A DNA stretch of 64,000 bases. Origin: Wocania_A spongiicola (GTDB lineage: Bacteria > Bacteroidota > Bacteroidia > Flavobacteriales > Flavobacteriaceae). Positions 27,663-35,986 of this stretch are shown here, in pieces. Numbering within the stretch: the first letter of the stretch is position 1; every line of letters starts with the position of its first letter. The DNA is taken from the NCBI RefSeq assembly GCF_023502325.1, contig NZ_JAMFLZ010000001.1, positions 62,001 through 126,000 on the forward strand. The letters are read 5' to 3'. The translations under genes were made by a program, and so were the position numbers. Below the pieces are notes generated by a model, which was not told where the DNA came from, searched no databases, and saw only the letters and a list, made by a program, of their open reading frames with translations.

Positions 27663-27680
27663 AACGTTCCACGTGGAACA
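27663..27680. other. parS-like ParB-binding site, in mnmG leader
   Basis: Exact reverse complement of the 18-base site at 25752-25769, with the perfect palindrome GTTCCACGTGGAAC at 27666-27679. It lies between the mnmG promoter element (27699-27706) and its start codon, so a bound ParB would cover the mnmG 5' leader. Confidence 0.8.
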
Positions 27681-27698
27681 CTGTCTAAATTAAGTGTG

Positions 27699-27706
27699 CA
27701 AATATA
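27699..27706 (-). promoter_or_regulatory. Bacteroidota -7 element (TATATTTG) for mnmG
   Basis: The minus strand reads TATATTTG 52 bases upstream of the mnmG ATG, matching TAnnTTTG. The resulting leader of about 45 bases contains the parS-like palindrome. Confidence 0.6.
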
Positions 27707-27724
27707 CGCTGAATTCTTGAATAT

Positions 27725-28135
27725 TTAGTTGAGTGATTTTAAGTAGTGGTTTTCTTTTTGCCTCATCAATTTAGCGTCTTCATTTGTCTTGTCTTTATAG
27801 CCACAATAATGTAAAATACCATGAATAATAACTCGGTGCAACTCTTCTTGAAATGAAACCTTAAAATCAGCAGCATTATCTTTTACGCGTTCTATAGATA
27901 TAAAAATATCGCCTTGTATTATTTTTCCGACTGAATAATCGAAACTAATAATATCGGTTAAAGTATCATGATTAAGAAATTCTACGTTTATGTTGTGCAA
28001 GTAATCATCATTACAAAAAACATAATTTATATCACCTTCCTTAAACCCTTCATCTGAAATTACATTAGAAATCCAAGCAGAAACTTCGTTAGAATTATCT
28101 AATAAAAATTCGGTTTCGTAATTAAAATCAATCAT
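27725..28135 (-). CDS. ybeY: rRNA maturation endoribonuclease YbeY
   Basis: 136-residue single-strand endoribonuclease used in 16S rRNA 3'-end maturation and ribosome quality control. The zinc-binding signature HGILHYCGYKD (HxxxHxxGY/HxD type) lies near residues 109-119. FLNHDTLTDIISFDY near the middle is the second conserved block. Length is usual for the compact Bacteroidota form. The start overlaps the end of the DUF4175 gene by 8 bp, so translation is probably coupled. Confidence 0.93.
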   Translation of the reverse strand: MIDFNYETEFLLDNSNEVSAWISNVISDEGFKEGDINYVFCNDDYLHNINVEFLNHDTLTDIISFDYSVGKIIQGDIFISIERVKDNAADFKVSFQEELHRVIIHGILHYCGYKDKTNEDAKLMRQKENHYLKSLN

Positions 28136-31100
28136 TTGCCTTTTTAAAATACTCTTGTACTTTCTTTCTATAAATTTGACGCAAAGGTAAGGTTTGTCTA
28201 TTCAATATTTCAGTTGTATTAAAATATTGTTTAGCAGACGGGATTTGATTGTTCGTGTTATTATCAAAATTGTTTTTATTTGATTCAGACTCTCGTTTGT
28301 TATCCTCTCCTTGTTGAAAAGTGGCGTTTTCCATTTTTAAGAGCTGATGCTTCAATTGCATCATCTTTTGAAGAGTTTGATTCGTGAAACCTTTGTTTAA
28401 TAAATCCAGTTCAATCTCCTCCATTTTTTTTAAAAGCGCTTCACCATTTCCTTTCGCTCCCTTGCCTTCTTTTGATAATCGTTCTTGTAAAGCGTTTCGC
28501 AATTCTTGTTGCTGTTGATAAATCTCATATAACTTGCCGTTTAAATCTTCATTAAGCCCTTCTCCTTCAGAGCCATTTTGATTTCCTTGATTTCCTTTTC
28601 CTTCTTTATCGCCATCTTTCCCTCCCTCTTCATTTAGTCCTTTTTTATCACCTTTGCCATCTTTTTCACCTTCGCCTTTTTCAGGTTTCTCTCCTTTACC
28701 TTTTTTCATTCCTTCTTCCATCATTTTATTGAGTTGTTCTTGACTCATAATAATATCTGGAAGTTGCATATCTCCTTTTCCACCTTTTCCTTGAGACATG
28801 CTCATATTCTCCTGCATATTATCCAAAACATCGCTTAAAAAATCGGCTAAATTATTAGCTGCCGTGATTGTAAATTGCTGATTTGAAACACCTTGATAAA
28901 GTTGGTTTTCAGCCAACAGACTCAATGCTTTGTCTATATTATAAAAAACTTCTGTTATTTCTTTGTTAACGGTTTCTGATAATTTTGGTTGACGTAATGA
29001 TAACGCAAACAAACTATCATCAATATGCTCAAAATGCTCTTTAAGGTTTTGTTGTTTTCTTAAAAAAGATGCATATTTATTGTGATTAACTTCAATGGTT
29101 TTAAATTGATTCATGAGTGCTTCTTGGTCAAAAGAAAACAACACTAAATTATCAAGAATTTGCCTTAGTGATTCAGCATCTTCCTGCATTTGATTGGCTT
29201 CACCTCCACTCATAGAACTTTGCATTTTTTCACTCATTTCCTTCATTTTTTGAGCCGCCTTCTTTTGGTTTTTCTGAGCGTTCTTTTTATTTTGATCTTC
29301 GTTATTATTAGGTTTTTGTTGTTCATTGTTTTTTTGCTCCTCACTTTTTTCTAATTCTTTAGAAGCTTTTTTCTGTTCATCACTAATTTCCTTTTCGTCT
29401 AATTTATCTCTCGGAATATCAATAGGTTTTTTTAAGGCCTTACTATCTTTCTCTAGCTGCTCAAGGGCTTCTTTAAGCTTTTTAAATTCTTCGTTTAATT
29501 TATCCTGTGCTTCCTTGGTATTCTCTTCATCTTCTTTGTTTGATAATTCTTCTTGCTCCTCTGCTAAACTTTCCAAATCACTTTTAAGCTTTTCTAGTTT
29601 CTTCTCAACATAAAACCTTTTAGTGAGCTCTAGTAATTGCTGCAAGCTTCTTTTTTTATTCTTGTTCTGTTTTGCTAGTTGTTCTAATTTTTGAGTTAAC
29701 TCTTCTTTGTTTATTTTTTCTTGGATTTTTTTTAATTCCTCCAAAAGCTTTTCGTCTTTTTTTAATTGCTCTTCATTTTCTTTTAAACGTTTTTTCAAAT
29801 CTTCTTTAAAAGCATCTTCTTCAAGTTTTTCTTTTTGGAAATTATCTAAGTTATCTTTAAGCTTTTTGTTAAAGTTTTTCATCATCTCATCTTGCTGCTT
29901 CTGACGCTTTAAAAATGACTCTAATTTCTTTTTATCATTAAAATTTAAATTTGATTTTTCTTTTTGGTTTTTAGATAACTCTTCAAGCTTTTTTTCTTGT
30001 TCTTCAAACTTTTCTAAAGATTTGTTTAAATCTTTAATTGTTTCGTTTTGTTCATCTAATTGCTTTTGCTCTTCTTCTTCTTTAGTTCTTTTTCTATAGG
30101 TAAATACATTGCTTTTTGTTTGCTTATATCTGTTAACTACATCATTATCAAATACTTGAAAATACAATTCATACCCTACACCTTCTTCAATATTTAAATT
30201 ATTAGGGAACGCTGTAATAAAATCATCAATATTAGTTTTAGATATTGGTATGTTTTCTATTTGTTTTTTCGATTCATTATTTATTGGATAATAAACCATT
30301 TGAAGCTTACTAAAACCATAATCATCACTTATTTGACCATAAAAATAAAGTGTTTGCAAATCTAAACTATCAAGCTCCATTTTTAAGTTAAGCTCCGGGT
30401 ATTCGTCTTTAACCACATCTATTCTAAAAGTAAGGTTTTCGTAATTTTTAAGATTAGCATTGCTGGTGCTTAAACTATAGTTTAAATGATTATAGAGTTG
30501 TTTAGACAACTTAAAATTATTAGATTCATCAGTAGAAAAGTTTAGCGTGTCTTTGCTATACAAATGCACATTATCGGTAGATCTTGTTTTGAGCAACCAT
30601 GTTACATTAGTGCCTTCTGGCACTATAGCATTTCCTGTGCTTTTTAAAATATCATTCTTCTTTTTAGTGTGATTTGGGTAATCTAATACCATTTCAAAGC
30701 TCAATAACGAAGGGGTTTCTACAATGCTTAATGTGTAAGGTTTTGACGTTACATCATTCGCTGTTAATTGAAACTCAATATTTGTTTTTGGCTGTGAAAA
30801 TATATATTCAAACTCTCCTATGTTTTTTTGTTTTAAAAAATAGCTTTCGTTGTTATAAAGTATTTGTACATTTTCTGGAATTACATCGCCAGCAGTTTTA
30901 ACTTGTAATTTAAAATCTTTATTTTCAATAACTTTCAAATCATTATTAACTACAAAAAACTCAAATGGTGCTGGCGGTTGATAGGCTGTTTTATAATGAA
31001 TAACGCGCTCGTAGCTATCGCTAAACCAATTAGAATGCCCTGTTAAAAACGTAATTAAAATAATTAAAATAGGAATTGCAGCGTATTTTAAATAAACGGT

Positions 31101-31547
31101 GTTCTTTTTAAAATTAATAGCTAATTTAAACGGAATAGGCTTTAATTCTAATGATTTTTGTTCAATACTTGCCAGCAATAATTCTGACTCTGATTGATTT
31201 TCTTTAAGCTGAATAACATTCAATAACTTATCATTTACCTCAGGAAAATGTTTTCCAATAATTTTTGAAGCATCAATATAATTTATGCCTTTTTTGAGTT
31301 TCACTAATTTTGCTAATGGGCTAACAACAAACTTAGCAAGCAAAACAACCTCAACTAAAATAAACATCCAAAACAAAATGGTTCTCGCCAAGGGGTTTAA
31401 CCATAAAACATACTCAATAAATAATGTAAACAAAAAGTAAAGTAGCCCAATAGCAACAAACAAAATAGTGCCTTTTATTAGCTCGTTAGTATAATAACGG
31501 TTAATAAATTGTTCGAGCTTGGTTTGTATATTATTAAAAGTATTCAA
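28128..31547 (-). CDS. DUF4175 family membrane protein with large coiled coil
   Basis: 1139 residues. The start is TTG at 31547 with a stop codon directly before it and no ATG in the first 60 codons, so the non-ATG start is well supported. Two membrane helices near residues 24-45 and 56-75 and a third near 150-168 anchor the protein. A beta-rich extracytoplasmic part (about 180-480) follows, then an extremely Lys/Glu/Gln-rich coiled coil (about 485-790), a helical part and a Gly/Lys/Glu-rich low-complexity stretch with repeated GKGE/KGEK near 950-1010. The family is DUF4175, function unknown, conserved in Flavobacteriia beside ybeY. Confidence 0.82.
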   Translation of the reverse strand: MNTFNNIQTKLEQFINRYYTNELIKGTILFVAIGLLYFLFTLFIEYVLWLNPLARTILFWMFILVEVVLLAKFVVSPLAKLVKLKKGINYIDASKIIGKHFPEVNDKLLNVIQLKENQSESELLLASIEQKSLELKPIPFKLAINFKKNTVYLKYAAIPILIILITFLTGHSNWFSDSYERVIHYKTAYQPPAPFEFFVVNNDLKVIENKDFKLQVKTAGDVIPENVQILYNNESYFLKQKNIGEFEYIFSQPKTNIEFQLTANDVTSKPYTLSIVETPSLLSFEMVLDYPNHTKKKNDILKSTGNAIVPEGTNVTWLLKTRSTDNVHLYSKDTLNFSTDESNNFKLSKQLYNHLNYSLSTSNANLKNYENLTFRIDVVKDEYPELNLKMELDSLDLQTLYFYGQISDDYGFSKLQMVYYPINNESKKQIENIPISKTNIDDFITAFPNNLNIEEGVGYELYFQVFDNDVVNRYKQTKSNVFTYRKRTKEEEEQKQLDEQNETIKDLNKSLEKFEEQEKKLEELSKNQKEKSNLNFNDKKKLESFLKRQKQQDEMMKNFNKKLKDNLDNFQKEKLEEDAFKEDLKKRLKENEEQLKKDEKLLEELKKIQEKINKEELTQKLEQLAKQNKNKKRSLQQLLELTKRFYVEKKLEKLKSDLESLAEEQEELSNKEDEENTKEAQDKLNEEFKKLKEALEQLEKDSKALKKPIDIPRDKLDEKEISDEQKKASKELEKSEEQKNNEQQKPNNNEDQNKKNAQKNQKKAAQKMKEMSEKMQSSMSGGEANQMQEDAESLRQILDNLVLFSFDQEALMNQFKTIEVNHNKYASFLRKQQNLKEHFEHIDDSLFALSLRQPKLSETVNKEITEVFYNIDKALSLLAENQLYQGVSNQQFTITAANNLADFLSDVLDNMQENMSMSQGKGGKGDMQLPDIIMSQEQLNKMMEEGMKKGKGEKPEKGEGEKDGKGDKKGLNEEGGKDGDKEGKGNQGNQNGSEGEGLNEDLNGKLYEIYQQQQELRNALQERLSKEGKGAKGNGEALLKKMEEIELDLLNKGFTNQTLQKMMQLKHQLLKMENATFQQGEDNKRESESNKNNFDNNTNNQIPSAKQYFNTTEILNRQTLPLRQIYRKKVQEYFKKAND

Positions 31548-31621
31548 TTATAGTATTTAAGGCATTTAACATACTAAACTACAATTTTATTTTTATAAGG
31601 TTTATAATTAAGTGTTAATTG

Positions 31622-31629
31622 TATCTTTG
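31622..31629 (+). promoter_or_regulatory. Bacteroidota -7 element (TATCTTTG) for gltX
   Basis: TATCTTTG ends 18 bases before the gltX ATG and matches TAnnTTTG. It lies in the 100-bp divergent gap shared with the DUF4175 gene. Confidence 0.6.
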
Positions 31630-31647
31630 CAGTCATAAATTAAAAAC

Positions 31648-33159
31648 ATGACCAAAAACGTTCGTGTGCGTTTTGCACCAAGCCCAACAGGACCTTTACA
31701 TATTGGCGGAGTTCGTACAGCTCTATTTAATTATTTATTTGCCAAAAAACACAACGGCACTTTCATTCTAAGAATTGAAGATACCGACCAAAATAGATAT
31801 GTTGAAGGGGCAGAACAATATATTGTTGATGCTTTAAATTGGTGTGGAATGCCTTATGATGAAGGTGTAAACAAAAACGAAAAATTTGGACCATACAGAC
31901 AAAGCGAACGCAAACATTTATACAAACAATATGCAGATGAATTAATTGCTTCTGGCAATGCATATTATGCTTTTGATACTGCTGAAACTTTAGATCTTCA
32001 TAGAAAGGATCATGAAGCTAAAGGAAAAACCTTTATTTATAACTGGCATAATCGCCAAAAACTAAATAATTCATTATCACTTAGCGCAAAAAAAATTCAA
32101 GCAAAATTAGATGATGGCGAAGATTATGTTATTCGATTTAAATCTCCCCAAGACGAAACACTTCATTTAAAAGATATTATTCGTGGTGACATTAAAATAG
32201 ATACAAATATTTTAGATGATAAAGTGTTGTTTAAAAGTGATGGCATGCCAACCTACCATTTAGCCAATATTGTTGATGATCATTTAATGGAAATATCGCA
32301 TGTTATACGTGGTGAAGAATGGTTGCCAAGTTTAGCACTACACTATCAACTATATAAAGCTTTTGGTTGGGAAGCTCCAGAATTTGCACATTTACCATTA
32401 ATAATGAATCCAACAGGGAAAGGAAAATTAAGTAAAAGGCATGCTTCTAAATTAGGGATACCTGTGTTTCCTTTAAACTGGTTGGACAAGAACACTAACG
32501 AGCTTTCTATTGGCTACAAGGAAGCTGGATATTTTCCAGAAGCCGTTGTTAATTTCTTAGCTTTTTTAGGTTGGAATCCAGGAACAGAACAAGAAATATT
32601 TAATCTTGAAGAGCTAGTAAACACTTTTGATTTAGCAAAAATTAATAAAGCCGGAGCACGTTTTGATCCCGATAAAACCAAATGGTTTAATCATCATTAC
32701 ATGCAAGAACAAAATAATGATGAGCTAGCTGAAGCCTTTAAAAATAATCATTCAGAATTAGCAAATATTGATGCAAACTATATTTCAATGGTTATTGGTT
32801 TAATAAAAGAACGCGCTACTTTTATTTCTGATTTTTGGGAATTGAGTCATTTCTTTTTTACTCCACCAACATCTTATGATGAAAAGGCATCAAAAAAAGC
32901 ATTTAAAGACGGCACCAAGGAATTAATGACTGAATTAATTTCTATAATAAACAATATTGAAGTCTTTACTGTAGAAAACCTTCAAACTAATATTAAAGGC
33001 TGGATTACATCTAATGAAATTGGCTTTGGAAAGGTTATGATGCCATTACGCTTAGCTTTAGTTGGTGCGTTAAAAGGGCCTGATGTTTTTGATATTATGT
33101 TTTTAATTGGCAAAAACGAAAGTGTGAAGCGTTTAGAGAAAATGGTTGCTATTTTATAA
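31648..33159 (+). CDS. gltX: glutamyl-tRNA synthetase
   Basis: Class Ic aminoacyl-tRNA synthetase charging tRNA-Glu. The 503-residue protein has the HIGH-type motif in PSPTGPLHIGG (residues 11-21), ALFNYLFAK, RIEDTDQNR (about 44-52) and the KMSKS-type loop GKLSKRHAS near 265-273. A separate glnS is present at 37.8 kb, so this enzyme is expected to be discriminating for tRNA-Glu rather than charging tRNA-Gln as well. It is convergent with the outer-membrane protein gene, 5 bp apart. Confidence 0.97.
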   Translation: MTKNVRVRFAPSPTGPLHIGGVRTALFNYLFAKKHNGTFILRIEDTDQNRYVEGAEQYIVDALNWCGMPYDEGVNKNEKFGPYRQSERKHLYKQYADELIASGNAYYAFDTAETLDLHRKDHEAKGKTFIYNWHNRQKLNNSLSLSAKKIQAKLDDGEDYVIRFKSPQDETLHLKDIIRGDIKIDTNILDDKVLFKSDGMPTYHLANIVDDHLMEISHVIRGEEWLPSLALHYQLYKAFGWEAPEFAHLPLIMNPTGKGKLSKRHASKLGIPVFPLNWLDKNTNELSIGYKEAGYFPEAVVNFLAFLGWNPGTEQEIFNLEELVNTFDLAKINKAGARFDPDKTKWFNHHYMQEQNNDELAEAFKNNHSELANIDANYISMVIGLIKERATFISDFWELSHFFFTPPTSYDEKASKKAFKDGTKELMTELISIINNIEVFTVENLQTNIKGWITSNEIGFGKVMMPLRLALVGALKGPDVFDIMFLIGKNESVKRLEKMVAIL

Positions 33160-33164
33160 AACAG

Positions 33165-33854
33165 CTAAAACGAAATTATTCCTCCTAAAACTAACATGGT
33201 TTGGTTTCCTTTAAAACTTGTAGCGCCCCCAGAAGCATCAAGGCTTTGAGAATTTAGCTTCTTTAAAATATTAGTAAAACCATAAATATACTGAGCTTTT
33301 AACTTAAAGTTTTTTATACCAACTGATGCTCCTATAGCCCCATTTATGTTAAATTGAGAGATACTTGAAATATCTCCCGCTATTAAATTGCTATAATTAT
33401 TTATATAATAACCTTTCTTTGCATCCTCGTTAAGCTCTAGTTCCCCGTTGTATTGAAGCATGGGCCCTAAATCAATAGTAAAATGGTTTGGAATTATTTT
33501 TATGTGCATTAGCATCGCTACTTGAGCAGCAAACATTTTATATTTAATAAATTCGTTAGGGTTCCTATTACTTAACATGCTTGGTCTTGCTGAAATTTCA
33601 ATGGTGTTTTCAGAAAGCTGCATTCCAAAACTTATGTCGTACCACCTAACCGGAATATTAACAGTTGCTGTTAAGCCTCCAACAAATCCGTTTGATTCTT
33701 TAGTTATAAAATTGTCTGTAGTAATATCAAATTGAGTAATGCCTCCCACTACCCCAAAGCCGTTAGTAATGCGATAGTTTCCTTTTTGCGAAAAACTTTT
33801 TGTAACAAAACATAGTAAAATAGCTACTAATAAGAAAAGCGGATTATATTTCAT
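33165..33854 (-). CDS. outer-membrane beta-barrel protein (PorT-like)
   Basis: From the ATG at 33854, 229 residues. The signal peptide is MKYNPLFLLVAILLCFVTKSFSQ in outline (about 1-23). The rest is alternating-hydrophobic beta strands with many Gly/Asn turns, and it ends VLGGIISF with the C-terminal aromatic residue typical of barrels. It looks like the OMP_b-brl/PorT-like families of Bacteroidota. The exact role is not recognisable. The longer frame that starts at 33914 is rejected because it would begin upstream of the promoter element at 33874-33881. Confidence 0.7.
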   Translation of the reverse strand: MKYNPLFLLVAILLCFVTKSFSQKGNYRITNGFGVVGGITQFDITTDNFITKESNGFVGGLTATVNIPVRWYDISFGMQLSENTIEISARPSMLSNRNPNEFIKYKMFAAQVAMLMHIKIIPNHFTIDLGPMLQYNGELELNEDAKKGYYINNYSNLIAGDISSISQFNINGAIGASVGIKNFKLKAQYIYGFTNILKKLNSQSLDASGGATSFKGNQTMLVLGGIISF

Positions 33855-33873
33855 AGTTTGGGTTATAAACAAC

Positions 33874-33881
33874 CAAATATA
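33874..33881 (-). promoter_or_regulatory. Bacteroidota -7 element (TATATTTG)
   Basis: The minus strand reads TATATTTG 19 bases upstream of the ATG at 33854. It matches TAnnTTTG and fixes the start of the outer-membrane protein gene. Confidence 0.6.
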
Positions 33882-33929
33882 GTATAATTTTTGTATCTTA
33901 ATTTTTCTAACCATTTTAATAAATTTATT

Positions 33930-34853
33930 ATGAACTTGTTTTTTATCCCCGTTATTCTTTTTGGATTAATCATATTAATCTCAGCGTTCTTTATTGTTAA
34001 ACAACAAACCGCAGTGATTGTTGAGCGTTTTGGTAGGTTTCAAAGTATTCGACATTCTGGTCTTCGTTTTAAAATTCCATTAGTGGACCGAATTGCTGGT
34101 CGACTAAGCTTAAAAATTCAACAACTAGATGTTATTATTGAAACCAAAACTTTAGACGATGTATTTGTAAAACTAAAAGTATCTGTGCAATACAAAGTGA
34201 TTAGAGACAAGGTGTATGATGCTTTCTATAAGTTAGATTATCCTCACGATCAAATCACCTCTTATGTTTTTGATGTGGTGCGTGCTGAAGTTCCAAAAAT
34301 GAAACTAGATGATGTGTTTGTAAAAAAAGACGATATTGCTATAGCTGTAAAAAGAGAGTTAAACGAAGCAATGATGACCTATGGTTATGATATTATTAAA
34401 ACACTGGTAACAGATATTGACCCTGATAGCCAAGTAAAAGAAGCCATGAATCGTATTAATGCTTCTGAACGCGAAAAAATTGCAGCTCAATTTGAAGGTG
34501 ATGCACAACGTATTTTAATAGTTGAACGCGCCAAAGCTGAAGCAGAAAGCAAGCGTTTACAAGGTCAAGGTATTGCTGACCAACGTAGAGAAATTGCTCG
34601 CGGTTTAGAAGAGTCTGTAGAGGTGTTAAACAAAGTTGGTATTAACAGTCAGGAAGCATCTGCTTTAATTGTAGTAACGCAACATTATGATACACTTCAA
34701 TCAATAGGTCAAGAAACCAATAGCAACTTAATTTTACTGCCAAATTCGCCACAAGCTGGTAGTCAAATGCTAAATGATATGGTAGCTAGTTTTACTGCTA
34801 GTAACCAGATTGGTGAGGCCATGAAGAATTCTAAAAAGAATAAAAACGAATAA
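33930..34853 (+). CDS. SPFH/band 7 (stomatin-like) membrane protein
   Basis: From the ATG at 33930, 307 residues. It has one N-terminal membrane helix (about 3-24), the SPFH/PHB domain (about 28-190, with QQTAVIVERFGRF and TLDDVFVKLKVSVQYKV), then a charged helical stretch (NASEREKIAAQFEGDAQRI at about 190-208) and an oligomerisation tail. Related to QmcA, slipins and eukaryotic stomatin, which scaffold membrane microdomains and modulate FtsH-type proteases. No NfeD partner gene is adjacent. An upstream in-frame TTG at 33891 is not preferred. Confidence 0.9.
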   Translation: MNLFFIPVILFGLIILISAFFIVKQQTAVIVERFGRFQSIRHSGLRFKIPLVDRIAGRLSLKIQQLDVIIETKTLDDVFVKLKVSVQYKVIRDKVYDAFYKLDYPHDQITSYVFDVVRAEVPKMKLDDVFVKKDDIAIAVKRELNEAMMTYGYDIIKTLVTDIDPDSQVKEAMNRINASEREKIAAQFEGDAQRILIVERAKAEAESKRLQGQGIADQRREIARGLEESVEVLNKVGINSQEASALIVVTQHYDTLQSIGQETNSNLILLPNSPQAGSQMLNDMVASFTASNQIGEAMKNSKKNKNE

Positions 34854-34871
34854 CTTTGTTTTTAAAAAACC

Positions 34872-34899
34872 AGCCCTCTAAATTTATACTTAGAGGGCT
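34872..34899 (+). terminator. intrinsic terminator after the SPFH gene
   Basis: Ten-base arms AGCCCTCTAA (34872-34881) and TTAGAGGGCT (34890-34899) with an 8-base loop, followed by TTATTTTG. It is 18 bp after the stop and precedes the YdcF-like gene by 20 bp. Confidence 0.88.
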
Positions 34900-34919
34900 T
34901 TATTTTGTTTATATAACTC

Positions 34920-35411
34920 ATGAAAAAAGAAGTTTTAATTGTTCTAGGGTCTCCAAACTCACCTGAAGGCATTTTAAGTAATATTTCAAAAAGCAGATTA
35001 AATTGCTGTTTAGAAAACTACCTAGAAGGAAAACAAATTCTTTGTACTGGTGGATGGGGAGATCATTTTAATACAACCCAAAGTCCTCATGCCGAATATT
35101 CCAAAACTTACCTTATTAAAAATGGGGTTTCGGAGAGCGCTTTTTTAGACTTTGCTTTATCATCAAACACAGTTGATGATGCTGTAAAAATTAAACCTAT
35201 AATTCAAAATATCGAAAATAGTTACTTAACCGTAATCACTTCAGATTATCATTTGGAAAGAGTAAAACTAATTTTTAATGAAGTTTTAAAAGGTTTCAAA
35301 ATGGTTTTTATTGGCGTAAAATCTAATCTAGATAAAGAATTGTTTGATACTTTAGAAAGCCATGAAAAAAAAGCAATTCAATCTATAAAAGAGAATGGTT
35401 TGTATTATTAA
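34920..35411 (+). CDS. YdcF/DUF218 family protein
   Basis: 163 residues of the DUF218 (YdcF/SanA/ElyC) family, a Rossmann-like fold whose members affect envelope integrity or cofactor binding. Recognisable pieces are VLIVLGSPNSPEG at the N terminus, ILCTGGWGDH, SSNTVDDAVKIKPII and the family hallmark VITSDYHLERVKLIF (about 110-124). It has no membrane segment, so it is the short, soluble form. Located directly after the SPFH-gene terminator; promoter not obvious. Confidence 0.82.
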   Translation: MKKEVLIVLGSPNSPEGILSNISKSRLNCCLENYLEGKQILCTGGWGDHFNTTQSPHAEYSKTYLIKNGVSESAFLDFALSSNTVDDAVKIKPIIQNIENSYLTVITSDYHLERVKLIFNEVLKGFKMVFIGVKSNLDKELFDTLESHEKKAIQSIKENGLYY

Positions 35412-35430
35412 ACTCGGTTAAAAATTGCTT

Positions 35431-35925
35431 TTACAACTTCCTAAGTTTAGGCTCTTCTTCTTTTTGTTTTTCCTCCTTACTTAACTTTCCAGGAAAAACA
35501 AGCGATGTGCTTGCAAATGTGCTTCCAAAATTTACATTCGCATAATACACTTGGCTAACAGCATCTTTTACTTGGTTTTTAGATAATTCTTTTAGCGGGT
35601 GAATAAATACGGACCATAAAACACCATCAGAAACTGCATATTTAACATCTAAAGCTGTATGAAAGTTTGCAACTAGAGCAGCTTTAATCAAATCATTATT
35701 TAAACTATTTGAATCTGCAATCGGTGAAATAATTCGCATTCTATTATTCTTGGTGTCTGTTATAGATAGTAACTGAATATCTTTAATAAAAAAATGCCAA
35801 GAACCATTTTTCCCTTGAATAGAATCACTTACAGAAGTATAAATACTCTCAAGTGTTTTATTATCCATCGTTTGGGAAAAAGTAAAAAAAGGGAAGATAA
35901 TAACAAGAAAAATAAATTTTTTCAT
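35431..35925 (-). CDS. exported protein of unknown function
   Basis: 164 residues with a clear signal peptide (about 1-18, ending FTFSQ) and no lipobox. The mature part is a single mixed alpha/beta domain followed by a charged Lys/Glu-rich tail (KLSKEEKQKEEEPKLRKL). I do not recognise the family. It is on the minus strand, 61 bp downstream of the acyltransferase-like gene and convergent with the YdcF-like gene. Confidence 0.65.
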   Translation of the reverse strand: MKKFIFLVIIFPFFTFSQTMDNKTLESIYTSVSDSIQGKNGSWHFFIKDIQLLSITDTKNNRMRIISPIADSNSLNNDLIKAALVANFHTALDVKYAVSDGVLWSVFIHPLKELSKNQVKDAVSQVYYANVNFGSTFASTSLVFPGKLSKEEKQKEEEPKLRKL

Positions 35926-35986
35926 AACTACATATTTATAAGGTATAAGTCGAAAGCTTATTAAATTACTTAATATGTATTTCTTT

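Noticed and set aside
29326..29904. Ser/Phe-rich open frames antisense to the DUF4175 gene
   Set aside because: These are reverse reads of Lys/Glu codon runs (AAA/GAA giving TTT/TTC) and have no start signals.
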